A stretch of DNA of 64,000 bases. It comes from Crocinitomicaceae bacterium (GTDB lineage Bacteria; Bacteroidota; Bacteroidia; Flavobacteriales_D; Crocinitomicaceae). Made by a program: the position numbers and the translations under genes. Below the pieces are notes generated by a model. It saw nothing but the letters and a program-made list of their open reading frames with translations. It did no database searches and was not told the DNA's origin. Of the stretch, positions 16,877-26,461 are shown piece by piece (the stretch's first letter is position 1; each line of letters starts with the position of its first letter). The stretch is taken from contig JAGNZC010000009.1 of assembly GCA_017984635.1 (NCBI GenBank), forward strand, positions 1-64,000, read 5' to 3'.

Positions 16877-18621
16877 GGTAACTCGTCAACATTTATTAAT
16901 TGGTAATCTTTATGGTTAATGATAAAACTCGTCGAATTTTCATACCCATTACCTTGACCTTTTCTGCGCATGTTGAAACGATTCATTACCATTGTTTCTG
17001 GTGTAATTCTCATTAGCAATTGACTGCAAAAATAAAACACTACATCGTACCCTTGAACAGCAAATTTACTCATGTCAGCGTTATAATTTGAACGGTATTT
17101 GTAATGTAATTTTTCTGTTTCATCGTATTTATAATTGAAATCATTTGTGTTTGCACAATGAAAGTCAAATTTATTTTTAAACGATGGCTTTATCTCTTCA
17201 AAACCAAGCCATTCTTTCGTTCCAAAAACATGAATCGTTGATGCAGACAATTTATTTTCAGCTGCATTTAGCGCATTCATGAATTTTATGGCTGGTACTT
17301 TTTCGTTACTTGGAACAATTACTACAACATCCGATCCTTTTTTAATAAAAGTTGTGAAATTTTCAACAGTAGCTTCTACTAATTTTGGTCGTATTCCAGA
17401 ATATTTACCTGTTAAAAATTCGTTTCTAAACGCATTGTATAAAAGTAAATCTTTTGACGCTGTTGGTTTAATTAAAAGTATTTGACTTTGATTTTTTGTT
17501 CTCAACGTATAATTTGCCAAACCTTCCATTAACGTAACATCTGAAGGAACAGCTGCATATACGTATGGATTTCCCTTCAATGCACTTGTATTTAAACCAA
17601 CTGGCACAATAAATCGTGTTGCATGTAATTCACACCATTTTGCAACAATATCGATGTGATCTGCAAACAAAGGTCCAATAATTAAATCAATGGTTTCATT
17701 ATCTAACTTTTTCAATACTTTTTTTAAAGAAACAGTATCGTTTTTGCCATCTAACATTTGAACTTCGCATTTGAAACCCATCGCATCTAGAGAATCAAGC
17801 GCTAATTTAGCACCCATGTAAAATTCTGTAGCTAAATCTGAAATATTTTCAGAATACCCAACTGATTTATCTAAATTAAAGGGTAAGATAATCGCAATTT
17901 TATAACGTTGTTTTATTGGAAAATAAACAAGAGTGTCAATTGGTTTTGTTGGAATTAATTTATCAAGTTCTCTAATTTTAACTGGTTCTATCTTCTCTTT
18001 TTTAACCGGAATTTTTAGTGTTTCTCCAGGTTTAATTTTAGAAGAACTCAATCCATTTAATGCTTTCAATTCATCAAGAGAAACCATAAAACGTTTAGAA
18101 ACACTGTAAAGCGTCTCGTGATCTAACACCACATGTTGAATAATGGAATCTGAAAAGGTTATTTTTACGGGTGATAATGCAATTACTTCTTTTTTTTCGC
18201 CCACGTTTAGAGTTGGTGCAGAATTGATTGCGTCAGCTGGTATTATTAATTTTTGCCCGATCACAATCCCATTGTCAGTTCCAGGATTTACAGCAATTAA
18301 ATCATCTGTTTTTACACTATATTTTTTTGCAACAGAATACAAAGTTTCACCAACGGTAACAATGTGATATTTTACTTCTATTGGAACTGGAACACTGATT
18401 TTTTGACCTACTTTAATCCCATTTTCAATACCAGGATTTGCAGCAACAATATCATCAACAGAAACATTGTACAATTTGTGTATACCCCATAAACTGTTTC
18501 CAGCCTGAACAATATGAATGTAATATTTTTTTCCTGCTATCAATTCTGTTTCCAACGTGTCTTTTTGAGCAAAAACACTCATCGTGCAGAACAACAATAA
18601 ACTGAACATCCATTTTTTCAT
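16873..18621 (-). CDS. LysM peptidoglycan-binding protein with PBP1-type ligand-binding domain
   Basis: A 582-residue exported protein. A signal peptide (1-19, ending VFAQ) is followed by three LysM repeats at about 35-79, 85-129 and 163-206, each with the GxSLWxI or GETLYSV core and an NPG or NGL turn. LysM repeats bind the glycan backbone of peptidoglycan. The rest (about 235-560) resembles type 1 periplasmic binding proteins of the amino acid ABC transporter kind: YKIAIILPFNLD start, FYMGAKLALDSL, and LIIGPLFADHIDIVAKWC. No transporter genes are adjacent, so sensing or scaffolding is as likely as transport. It sits between guaA (24 bp gap) and hemF (overlap). Confidence 0.85.
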   Translation of the reverse strand: MKKWMFSLLLFCTMSVFAQKDTLETELIAGKKYYIHIVQAGNSLWGIHKLYNVSVDDIVAANPGIENGIKVGQKISVPVPIEVKYHIVTVGETLYSVAKKYSVKTDDLIAVNPGTDNGIVIGQKLIIPADAINSAPTLNVGEKKEVIALSPVKITFSDSIIQHVVLDHETLYSVSKRFMVSLDELKALNGLSSSKIKPGETLKIPVKKEKIEPVKIRELDKLIPTKPIDTLVYFPIKQRYKIAIILPFNLDKSVGYSENISDLATEFYMGAKLALDSLDAMGFKCEVQMLDGKNDTVSLKKVLKKLDNETIDLIIGPLFADHIDIVAKWCELHATRFIVPVGLNTSALKGNPYVYAAVPSDVTLMEGLANYTLRTKNQSQILLIKPTASKDLLLYNAFRNEFLTGKYSGIRPKLVEATVENFTTFIKKGSDVVVIVPSNEKVPAIKFMNALNAAENKLSASTIHVFGTKEWLGFEEIKPSFKNKFDFHCANTNDFNYKYDETEKLHYKYRSNYNADMSKFAVQGYDVVFYFCSQLLMRITPETMVMNRFNMRRKGQGNGYENSTSFIINHKDYQLINVDELP

Positions 18622-18645
18622 AGGGTAAATTTTAATCTTAAATTA

Positions 18646-20169
18646 TTATTCCCATTCAATCGTTGCAGGTGGTTTAGAACTAATATCGTATGTTACACGG
18701 TTAATTCCTTTTACCTGGTTAATAATTTGATTGGATATTTTTGCTAAAAACTCATAAGGTAAATGACACCAGTCTGCAGTCATACCATCTGTTGAACTCA
18801 CTGCTCTTAAAGCAACCGCATTTTCATATGTACGTTCATCGCCCATAACACCAACAGATTGTATTGGTAAGAAAATTGCTCCAGCTTGCCAAACATCATC
18901 GTATAAACCATCTTCTTTTAAACCATTGATAAAGATTGCATCTACTTCTTGTAAGATACGCACTTTTTCAGCGGTAACTTCACCTAGAATTCGAATTCCT
19001 AATCCTGGCCCTGGAAATGGATGACGACCCAACAAAGCTTCATCAATCTGCATAGATCGACCAATTCTTCTTACTTCATCTTTAAATAATAAGCGTAATG
19101 GCTCAACCACTTGCAATTTCATGTAATCTGGCAAACCACCAACATTGTGGTGTGATTTAATTGTTTGTGAAGGTCCGCCATTCACAGAAACCGATTCAAT
19201 TACATCTGGGTAAATTGTACCTTGACCCAACCATTTTGCATCGTCTACTAATTTAGATTCTTCGTCAAAAACATCGATAAAAACTTTACCAATCGCTTTT
19301 CTTTTTAATTCAGGATCTGTTAAACCACTTAATGCAGCATAAAATTTAGAAGAAGCATCCACTCCTTTTACATTTAAGCCCATGTGTTTGTATGAATCTA
19401 ACACTTGTTGAAATTCATTTTTACGTAACAAACCATTGTCAACAAAAATACAATGCAAATTTGCACCAATCGCTTTGTGTAATAAAACTGCAGCAACAGA
19501 AGAATCAACTCCTCCTGATAAACCTAGAATAACTTTATCTGTTCCTACTTTCTCTTTTAACGCTTTTACTGTTTCGTCAACAAAAGAATCTGGAGTCCAG
19601 CTTTGATTGCAACCACAAACGGTTACAATGAAATTTTTCAATAAAACAGCACCTTCTAAAGAATGGTAAACTTCAGGATGGAATTGTATTCCAAACGTTT
19701 GCTCTCCTTCAATTTGATATCCAGCAACTTCCACATCTTTTGTGCTTGCGATGATCGTATAGTTCGAAGGAACTTTTTTAATCGTATCACCGTGCGACAT
19801 CCAAACTTGAGACCCAGTTGTCATTCCTTTTGTTAAAACATTTTCAGTTGAAACAAAGGATAAATTTGCACGACCATATTCTCTTATAGAAGAAGGTAAA
19901 ACTTCACCTCCAAAATTATTTGCTAAATACTGAGCTCCAAAACAAACACCTAACAAAGGTAACTTTCCTTTAAAAGCTGATAAATCAGGTTTAGGCGATG
20001 CTTCATCTCTAACAGAAAAAGGACTCCCGGATAGGATTACTCCTTTAATATTATCTGTAATTTCTGGACATTTATTCCATGGATGAATCTCACAATAAAC
20101 ATTCATCTCTCTCACTCTTCGCGCAATCAACTGTGTGTATTGCGAACCAAAATCAAGTATTAAAATCAT
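18646..20169 (-). CDS. guaA: GMP synthase (glutamine-hydrolysing)
   Basis: Converts XMP to GMP using glutamine and ATP. The N-terminal class I amidotransferase domain has nucleophile Cys in [10 protein letters not shown] and the His/Glu pair in FHPEVYHS. The ATP pyrophosphatase domain has the PP-loop [12 protein letters not shown], and the C-terminal dimerisation domain ends in the typical KPPATIEWE. The start is ambiguous: ATG at 20169 (reading [10 protein letters not shown], matching the family) or ATG at 20178 three codons earlier. A TATCTTTG box ends 4 nt before the 20178 ATG, so the 20169 start leaves the more normal leader. It probably heads the guaA-LysM-hemF operon. Confidence 0.96.
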   Translation of the reverse strand: MILILDFGSQYTQLIARRVREMNVYCEIHPWNKCPEITDNIKGVILSGSPFSVRDEASPKPDLSAFKGKLPLLGVCFGAQYLANNFGGEVLPSSIREYGRANLSFVSTENVLTKGMTTGSQVWMSHGDTIKKVPSNYTIIASTKDVEVAGYQIEGEQTFGIQFHPEVYHSLEGAVLLKNFIVTVCGCNQSWTPDSFVDETVKALKEKVGTDKVILGLSGGVDSSVAAVLLHKAIGANLHCIFVDNGLLRKNEFQQVLDSYKHMGLNVKGVDASSKFYAALSGLTDPELKRKAIGKVFIDVFDEESKLVDDAKWLGQGTIYPDVIESVSVNGGPSQTIKSHHNVGGLPDYMKLQVVEPLRLLFKDEVRRIGRSMQIDEALLGRHPFPGPGLGIRILGEVTAEKVRILQEVDAIFINGLKEDGLYDDVWQAGAIFLPIQSVGVMGDERTYENAVALRAVSSTDGMTADWCHLPYEFLAKISNQIINQVKGINRVTYDISSKPPATIEWE

Positions 20170-20182
20170 TTCATGCATGGTG

Positions 20183-20190
20183 CAAAGATA
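20183..20190 (-). promoter_or_regulatory. TATCTTTG -7 box of guaA
   Basis: On the minus strand it lies 4 nt before the ATG at 20178 and 13 nt before the ATG at 20169. No good -33 element is visible. Confidence 0.5.
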
Positions 20191-20258
20191 CAATGAAATT
20201 CAAAATAAATTAAGAAAAGATACATTCTTACCAAACACAAAATGTTAAAAACAGCTTG

Positions 20259-20299
20259 GACAAAATGTCAGAATTGAAGATTTGGAACGATTTATGTCA
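20259..20299 (+). promoter_or_regulatory. Possible sigma54-like promoter with upstream inverted repeat, ahead of secA
   Basis: GACA-AAA-TGTC (20259-20269) is an inverted repeat, preceded by a similar CACAAAATGTT at 20236-20246. Fourteen bases further on, TGGAACG-ATTT-ATGTC (20283-20298) resembles the -24/-12 consensus TGGCACG-N4-TTGCW with a good -24 and a poor -12. The spacing and order recall enhancer plus sigma54 promoter. Tentative. Confidence 0.3.
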
Positions 20300-20351
20300 A
20301 AATCTATCAAATTTTAAGCAGTATTAATAGTATAGATTTCCAATATTTCAC

Positions 20352-20359
20352 TAAATTTG
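20352..20359 (+). promoter_or_regulatory. TAAATTTG -7 box of secA
   Basis: It matches TAnnTTTG and ends 28 nt before the secA ATG. No clear -33 box is seen at 19 bp. Confidence 0.45.
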
Positions 20360-20387
20360 GGCTTCTTTAAAACGAAATAAACAGAAC

Positions 20388-23300
20388 ATGATAGCAGGAA
20401 TATTAAAGCAATTATTTGGCGATAAATCAACAAAAGATAGAAAAGAATACCAACCAATTATAGATCAAGTTAATACTTTCCTTGGTTCTGTTCAAGCATT
20501 AAGCGATGATGAATTGCGAGGTAAAACAGCTCAATTCCAAGAACGTGTTAAAGTTGCTACTCAATCACTTGAAGATGAATTAAAACAATTAAATGTTGCG
20601 GCAAATGATGTTGCTACTGAAATTCATTTAAAAGAAGAATTGTACGAGAAGATTGATAAATTATCTAAATCTATCGATGAAAAAATTGAAGAAGAATTAA
20701 AAGCGATTCTTCCAGAAGCATTTGCTGTAATTAAAGAAACTGCACGTCGTTGGTCTGAAAATGGACAACTAACTGTTACAGCTCAAGACTTTGATAAAGA
20801 ATTAGCTTCTGCGAAAGATGGAATTACCATTTCAGGAGATCAAGCGATTTGGCATAACAAATGGACTGCAGCCGGAACGGATGTTCAATGGAACATGGTT
20901 CACTACGATGTTCAATTAATGGGTGGTGCTGTATTACACAACGGGAATATCTCTGAAATGCAAACGGGTGAAGGTAAAACGTTGGTTGCAACATTACCTG
21001 TTTATTTAAATGCTCTTTCAGGAAAAGGTGTTCACGTGGTAACAGTTAATGATTACTTAGCAAAACGAGATTCAGAATGGATGGGACCTTTGTACCAATT
21101 CCACGGATTGAAAGTTGATTGTATCGATAAGCACCAACCCAATTCTCCCCAACGAAGATTAGCGTATTTAGCAGACATTACATTTGGAACCAACAATGAG
21201 TTTGGTTTTGATTACTTGCGTGACAATATGGCAGGAAGCGTTGATGATTTGGTGCAACAAAAACACCATTTTGCAATTGTGGATGAAGTCGATTCTGTAT
21301 TGATAGATGATGCACGTACGCCTTTGATTATTTCAGGTCCTACTCCACGTGGTGAAGAACATGAATTTCATCAATTAAAGCCACGTGTTGAAAATGTTGT
21401 TGCAGCCCAAAGAAATTATGTCAACCAATGTTTAGCAGATGCTAAGAAAATGTTGACAGTTTTAAACGATGCTTCAGAAGCTGGAAAAGACGCGAAACAA
21501 TTATTGGAAGATGGTGGAATCGCCTTATTAAGAGCACACAGAGGTTTACCGAAAAATAAAGCGTTAATCAAATTCTTGTCAGAACCAGGAGTGAAAGCGC
21601 ACTTGCAAAAAACGGAAAATTACTATATGCAAGAGCAAGGTAAACACATGAAAAAAATTGATGTGGAATTGTTCTTTGTGATTGATGAAAAAAATAATAC
21701 AATAGAATTAACAAGTAAAGGAATTGATTTGATTTCTGGTGCTGACGAGCGTGACTTCTATATCATGCCAGATATCGGTGCTGAAATCGCTAAATTGCAA
21801 AAAGAAAACTTGGAGAACGAAAGCTTCTTAGAAAAGAAAGATGCATTAATTCGTGACTATAGCATTAAATCTGAACGTATTCATTCTATCAATCAATTAT
21901 TAAAAGCATATACACTTTTTGAAAAAGAAGTTGAATACGTTATTTTAGATAGTAAAGTGAAAATTGTTGATGAACAAACGGGACGTATCATGGAAGGTCG
22001 TCGTTATTCTGACGGTTTACACCAAGCAATTGAAGCGAAAGAAAATGTTCAAGTAGAAGCAGCGACTCAAACATACGCTACGATTACTTTGCAGAATTAC
22101 TTTAGAATGTACCACAAATTAGCTGGTATGACTGGAACTGCGGAAACGGAAGCAAAAGAATTCTGGGACATCTACAAATTAGATGTTGTTGCCATTCCAA
22201 CGAATCGTGCCCAAATTAGAAAAGATCAAAATGATTTAGTTTTTAAAACGGCACGTGAAAAATTCAATGCAGTGATTGATGAAACAGCGAAATTAGTAGC
22301 TGAAGGTCGACCAGTATTGGTTGGTACTACCACTGTAGAGATTTCAGAGTTATTAAGTAGAATGCTTAAAATGAGAGGAATCAAGCATGAAGTATTGAAT
22401 GCAAAACACCACCAACGTGAAGCAGAAATTGTTGCAGAAGCTGGAAAAGCTGGTGCTGTAACAATTGCAACCAACATGGCTGGTCGTGGAACGGATATCA
22501 AATTAGGAGAAGGTGTAAAAGAAGCTGGTGGTTTAGCGATTATCGGAACTGAGCGTCATGATTCTCGTCGTGTTGATCGTCAGTTGAGAGGTCGTGCTGG
22601 ACGTCAAGGAGATCCAGGTTCTTCTCAATTCTTTGTTTGTTTGGAAGATGATTTGATGCGTAAATTTGGTTCTGATCGAATTGCGAAATTGATGGACCGA
22701 ATGGGCTTGAAAGAAGGTGAAGTTATTACGCACAGTATGGTTTCTAAATCAATCGAACGTGCGCAGAAAAAAGTAGAAGAAAACAACTTTGGAATGCGTA
22801 AACGATTATTGGAATACGATGATGTGATGAATGCGCAACGTAAAGCAATTTACAAAAAACGTAAAAATGCATTATTTGGTGATCGATTAGATTTAGATAT
22901 TGACAACATGTTCTATGATGTTTGTGATAACATTGTTTTAGCACATAACAAATCTGACTTTGAAGGATTTGAATTAGATTTATTGCGAATGGTCGGAATT
23001 GATTCACCTGTTGATAGTAATGAGTATGCTAAAATTGACAACTTGATGTTGACGGAGAAAGTGTACCAATCATTGCGTGCTCATTACGATCGTAAAAATG
23101 ATAAAATTGCACAACGTACGTTTCCACAAATTAAACATGTGTTTGAAACAATGTCAAACCAATACAAAAATATTGTATTTGAATTGACTGACGGAATGCG
23201 AAATGTTCAAATTGTATTGGATCTAGAAAAAGCATACAAATCAAATGGTACAGCGATTGCGAAATCAGTTGAAACGAACATTATTTTAGGCATGATCGAT

Positions 23301-23735
23301 AACGAATGGAAAGAACATTTACGTGAAATGGACGACCTTCGATCAGCAGTTAACAATGCACAATACGAGCAAAAAGATCCATTATTGGTGTATAAATTAG
23401 AATCGTTTGAATTGTTTAAAGCAATGTTAAGTCGCTTAAACAATGAAGCGGTAGAATTATTAGCGCGTTTAGATATTCCAAATGAACAAGAAGTTCAAAG
23501 TACGAATAAAGCGGTAACGCATCAAAACAATTACGAAAAAGCTCAAATCGGCAATACAACAAGTTCAACTACTCCTCCCCGCTTTCAAGGAAGCGAAGGG
23601 TATGATGAGGCTATGAGAAATTCAATGCCAGAGGTTGAAAAAAGACAACCTGTTATTGCTGAGCCAAAAGCTGGACGAAACGAACCTTGTCCATGTGGAA
23701 GTGGTAAGAAATTCAAACAATGTCATGGTAAATAA
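20388..23735 (+). CDS. secA: Preprotein translocase ATPase SecA (long form)
   Basis: The motor that drives unfolded preproteins through SecYEG. At 1115 residues it is about 200 longer than E. coli SecA. Walker A MQTGEGKTLVATLP lies at about 191-204 instead of near 100, so there is an extra helical segment of about 90 residues in the N-terminal region (about 55-150). The DEVDSVLIDDA box, the helicase-like GTTTVEISELLSRML and NMAGRGTDIKLG segments, and the RQLRGRAGRQGDPGSS motif are intact. A second insertion lies in the first nucleotide-binding/preprotein-binding region (about 325-420). The C-terminus has the zinc-binding EPCPCGSGKKFKQCHG tail that contacts SecB or ribosomes. A terminator follows. 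Confidence 0.98.
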   Translation: MIAGILKQLFGDKSTKDRKEYQPIIDQVNTFLGSVQALSDDELRGKTAQFQERVKVATQSLEDELKQLNVAANDVATEIHLKEELYEKIDKLSKSIDEKIEEELKAILPEAFAVIKETARRWSENGQLTVTAQDFDKELASAKDGITISGDQAIWHNKWTAAGTDVQWNMVHYDVQLMGGAVLHNGNISEMQTGEGKTLVATLPVYLNALSGKGVHVVTVNDYLAKRDSEWMGPLYQFHGLKVDCIDKHQPNSPQRRLAYLADITFGTNNEFGFDYLRDNMAGSVDDLVQQKHHFAIVDEVDSVLIDDARTPLIISGPTPRGEEHEFHQLKPRVENVVAAQRNYVNQCLADAKKMLTVLNDASEAGKDAKQLLEDGGIALLRAHRGLPKNKALIKFLSEPGVKAHLQKTENYYMQEQGKHMKKIDVELFFVIDEKNNTIELTSKGIDLISGADERDFYIMPDIGAEIAKLQKENLENESFLEKKDALIRDYSIKSERIHSINQLLKAYTLFEKEVEYVILDSKVKIVDEQTGRIMEGRRYSDGLHQAIEAKENVQVEAATQTYATITLQNYFRMYHKLAGMTGTAETEAKEFWDIYKLDVVAIPTNRAQIRKDQNDLVFKTAREKFNAVIDETAKLVAEGRPVLVGTTTVEISELLSRMLKMRGIKHEVLNAKHHQREAEIVAEAGKAGAVTIATNMAGRGTDIKLGEGVKEAGGLAIIGTERHDSRRVDRQLRGRAGRQGDPGSSQFFVCLEDDLMRKFGSDRIAKLMDRMGLKEGEVITHSMVSKSIERAQKKVEENNFGMRKRLLEYDDVMNAQRKAIYKKRKNALFGDRLDLDIDNMFYDVCDNIVLAHNKSDFEGFELDLLRMVGIDSPVDSNEYAKIDNLMLTEKVYQSLRAHYDRKNDKIAQRTFPQIKHVFETMSNQYKNIVFELTDGMRNVQIVLDLEKAYKSNGTAIAKSVETNIILGMIDNEWKEHLREMDDLRSAVNNAQYEQKDPLLVYKLESFELFKAMLSRLNNEAVELLARLDIPNEQEVQSTNKAVTHQNNYEKAQIGNTTSSTTPPRFQGSEGYDEAMRNSMPEVEKRQPVIAEPKAGRNEPCPCGSGKKFKQCHGK

Positions 23736-23740
23736 TTTTA

Positions 23741-23770
23741 AAAACCTGAAGTTAGCTTCAGGTTTTTCAT
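23741..23770 (+). terminator. Rho-independent terminator after secA
   Basis: An 11-bp perfect stem (AAAACCTGAAG with CTTCAGGTTTT), a 4-nt loop and a short T run. Confidence 0.85.
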
Positions 23771-23787
23771 TTTAATCACTAAAACCT

Positions 23788-24558
23788 ATGAAAACTTTTC
23801 AATCCATTGCACTTATCGGAACTGGAAATGTGGGTTTTCACATTGGTGAGAAATTACACCAATTAGGCATTTCAATTGAGTGTATTCATACGCGAAACAA
23901 AGTTCATGAGTTGGAGCTGTGCGAACGCTGGAACACTAAACACTGTGCTGATATTCAAACCATGCAAAGTGAATTGGTGATTGTTTGTGTTTCAGATGAT
24001 TCAATAAAAGATATTATTAAACAAATCCCACTCAATTGTAAAGTTGTTTATACCGCTGGATCTGTTGATTTAAGGACTATTAATCGAAGAGATTGTGGCG
24101 TTTTGTATCCTATGCAAACCTTTAATCGATCGAAAAAAATGGATCTTTCTGCAGTACCTTTTTTGATTGAAGGTACAAGCACTGAATTCACAGATCAATT
24201 GCTAGCATTTACACAACTAATTAGTAATACGGTTACGATTGCTTCTTCTAAAGAACGCGGCATGTATCATTTAGCTGCAGTATGGCTTAATAACTTTACG
24301 AATCACATGATTTATACTGCTAAAAAAATATGCGATGAAAACCAATTGAATTGGGAGTCTTTACAACCTTTATTGAAAGAAACCATTCAAAAACTAGATG
24401 AGTTAAGTCCTTATGAAGCGCAAACTGGCCCTGCGAAAAGAAATGATGAACAAATCATTCAAAAACAACTGGCTATGCAAGAAGGAATGCAACAAGAAAT
24501 CTATCGATTAATAAGTAAAAGTATCCAAGAAACGTATAAAAAAGATGATAAGCTATAA
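23788..24558 (+). CDS. Rossmann-like/DUF2520 domain protein
   Basis: A 256-residue protein with an N-terminal NAD(P)-binding fold (ALIGTGNVGFHIGEKL, residues 8-23, with the GxGxxG pattern) and a helical C-terminal DUF2520 domain (about 125-250) containing AAVWLNNFTNHMIYTAKKI and SPYEAQTGPAKRND. It is related in architecture to pyrroline-5-carboxylate reductase and short-chain hydroxyacid dehydrogenases. The substrate is unknown. It overlaps kdsC by 14 bp, so it heads a translationally coupled operon. Confidence 0.85.
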   Translation: MKTFQSIALIGTGNVGFHIGEKLHQLGISIECIHTRNKVHELELCERWNTKHCADIQTMQSELVIVCVSDDSIKDIIKQIPLNCKVVYTAGSVDLRTINRRDCGVLYPMQTFNRSKKMDLSAVPFLIEGTSTEFTDQLLAFTQLISNTVTIASSKERGMYHLAAVWLNNFTNHMIYTAKKICDENQLNWESLQPLLKETIQKLDELSPYEAQTGPAKRNDEQIIQKQLAMQEGMQQEIYRLISKSIQETYKKDDKL

Positions 24559-25063
24559 AGAACGATTGAACCACATTACAACATTTATGTTTGACGTTGA
24601 CGGTGTGTTGACCGACGGATCCATTTTGTTAATCAACAACGATGTTATTCGCTCTATGGATGCAAAAGACGGGTATGCATTGCAATACGCTTCAAAAATG
24701 GGGTACAAAATATTCATTGTTACTGGCGGAAAATCAGACGATGTGAAAGATCGTTTGGAAGGTTTGGGTGTTACTGAAGTTCATTTATCTTCCCATACTA
24801 AGCTTGCAGTTTACAATGACATCAAAGAACGATACCAATTAAAAGATGAAGAAATTGCCTACATGGGTGATGATATTCCAGATTATCCTGTTATGAAAAC
24901 AGTTGGATTAGCTACTTGTCCGCAAGATGCTGTTCCTGAAATTAAAGCAATAGCACATTACCAATCGCCGAAAAATGGTGGTGAAAATTGTGTGCGCGAC
25001 ATCATCGAACAAACATTAAGAGTTCAAGGAAAATGGTTTACAGAGAAAGCTTTTGAATGGTGA
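24545..25063 (+). CDS. kdsC: KDO-8-phosphate phosphatase (KdsC-like HAD hydrolase)
   Basis: A cap-less HAD phosphatase of 172 residues that removes phosphate from 3-deoxy-D-manno-octulosonate 8-phosphate, feeding CMP-KDO for lipopolysaccharide. Motif I is FDVDGVLTDG (about 16-25), motif II is the FIVTGGKS stretch, the Lys of motif III lies in SHTKLAVY, and motif IV is YMGDDIPDYPVM. The size and the DVDGVLTDG motif are those of the KdsC subfamily. Its neighbours are not KDO enzymes, so the precise substrate is inferred. The start overlaps the preceding gene and the stop overlaps the next (ATGGTGA). Confidence 0.88.
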   Translation: MISYKERLNHITTFMFDVDGVLTDGSILLINNDVIRSMDAKDGYALQYASKMGYKIFIVTGGKSDDVKDRLEGLGVTEVHLSSHTKLAVYNDIKERYQLKDEEIAYMGDDIPDYPVMKTVGLATCPQDAVPEIKAIAHYQSPKNGGENCVRDIIEQTLRVQGKWFTEKAFEW

Positions 25064-26460
25064 AAAACCAACATTTAGCTATAACATTAGGACTAATCTT
25101 TTTGAAAATTTGTATTAGTCTTCCATTTATCAACTCAAATCCCATTGATTTAGATGAACCATTTTCAATTTTCAATGCTCAATTAGATTTAAATGAGCTT
25201 TTTCAATTGTTTAAACATGAAAATAATCCTCCTTTACATTTTTTTATACTTCATTTTTGGGAAAAATTATTTGGCATAAGTCCAGTAGCTGCTCGAAGTT
25301 TATCTTTATTCTTTTCACTTTTAACAATTCCTATTTTATTTATTATTGGTAAAAATTTCATTTCGAAAAAAGCTGGAATCTTTGCTTGCATTTTATTTAT
25401 TTTTTCAGATTTTCATCAATACTTTGGATTGGAAGCTCGAACATATTCGCTTTTAGTCCTTGAATTTAGCACGTTAATTTACTTGCTACTTAGAACTTTT
25501 CATAATCCAACATTAATTAATTATATATTCCTAGGGTTGATTAATACGCTACTTTTTTACACACATTATATTTCCATAACAATATTTGTTAGTGAATTCT
25601 TATTACTTACATTATTTATTAGATCAATTAATATTAGATTCATTTTAATTTCAATCCTAATTTTTTCGTTATCAATTTCTCCTGTTATTTTTATATTTAT
25701 TAATCGTTTTAATGATTATTCTTCTACTATTTCTTGGGTAAAAACAGCTGAATATTCTGAATTATATGGTTTATTGAATAAATTTTTAAATGATAAATGG
25801 GTTTTTCTACTTTTAGGATTAAGTATCTTTTTTTTACTATTATTTAATTCGAAATTCATTCAACTTACATTAAAAGAATACAAAGCCAGAATAAGTATCT
25901 TATTCATTCTAACTTTTATTCCATTTTTATTGTCATTTTTTCTGTCAAAAAGTGGAATTGCAAGTATTTTTCTAGACCGTTATTTGTTTTTCATCACGAT
26001 TCCAATTTATTTTTTAATTGCTCTTTTGTTTGAGAAAAACAATACCTATGCTTATTATACTCAATTTCTTTTTATCGCGCTAGTAATCTTACGATTTGAT
26101 ATTCGACCAAACAATGATAGAAATGGAAATGAATTAGCTGAATTTATTAAAAAGCAACATGTTGAAACGATTGTAATTGCGCCTCACTATTATGATTTGA
26201 CTTTTCTTTATCACTACAATCAAAATTATTTTAAAAATACATCTATTAGAAAACTTGAAAATTCTTTAGGTATATATCCAATAAATGATGGTAATGATAT
26301 CAAAAAAATTAATTTGAAAGGGAAAATTGCTGTTATTGATGCTGATTTCAACTTTACATCACAAGAAAAAATTCCTCAAGATTGGTTCAAAGAAAAAAAC
26401 CTAAAGATTCTAAAAGTCAACTATTTTAAAACAAATTATAAGGTTACAATATTAAAGTAA
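25057..26460 (+). CDS. Glycosyltransferase family 39/ArnT-like membrane protein
   Basis: A 467-residue polytopic inner-membrane protein with about 10-11 helices. The first external loop carries NPIDLDEPFSIFNAQ and the following NNPPLHFFILHFW, the acidic motif and P-P-L-x-x-x-x-x-x-W signature of GT39-type (PMT/ArnT) glycosyltransferases, which use polyprenyl-phosphate sugars. The acceptor may be lipid A, another glycan or a protein. The C-terminal 80 residues are a soluble periplasmic domain. It is the third gene of the DUF2520-kdsC operon, overlapping kdsC by 7 bp. It is more AT-rich than its neighbours, partly because of its Ile/Leu/Phe content. Confidence 0.8.
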   Translation: MVKNQHLAITLGLIFLKICISLPFINSNPIDLDEPFSIFNAQLDLNELFQLFKHENNPPLHFFILHFWEKLFGISPVAARSLSLFFSLLTIPILFIIGKNFISKKAGIFACILFIFSDFHQYFGLEARTYSLLVLEFSTLIYLLLRTFHNPTLINYIFLGLINTLLFYTHYISITIFVSEFLLLTLFIRSINIRFILISILIFSLSISPVIFIFINRFNDYSSTISWVKTAEYSELYGLLNKFLNDKWVFLLLGLSIFFLLLFNSKFIQLTLKEYKARISILFILTFIPFLLSFFLSKSGIASIFLDRYLFFITIPIYFLIALLFEKNNTYAYYTQFLFIALVILRFDIRPNNDRNGNELAEFIKKQHVETIVIAPHYYDLTFLYHYNQNYFKNTSIRKLENSLGIYPINDGNDIKKINLKGKIAVIDADFNFTSQEKIPQDWFKEKNLKILKVNYFKTNYKVTILK

Positions 26461-26461
26461 G

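Noticed and set aside
20170..20387. Riboswitch or leader peptide between guaA and secA
   Set aside because: I could not find a purine-riboswitch core or a plausible small open frame. The 8-bp inverted repeat AAATCTAT / ATAGATTT at 20300-20339 with a 24-nt loop is weak.
22226..23443. Several minus-strand open frames of 66-91 codons within secA
   Set aside because: They are fully contained in a strongly conserved gene; the compositions are typical antisense shadows.
25057..26460. Horizontal transfer of the GT39-type gene, suggested by its higher A+T content
   Set aside because: It is coupled to kdsC by overlap and its Ile/Leu/Phe-rich membrane composition explains much of the shift. No mobile element borders it.
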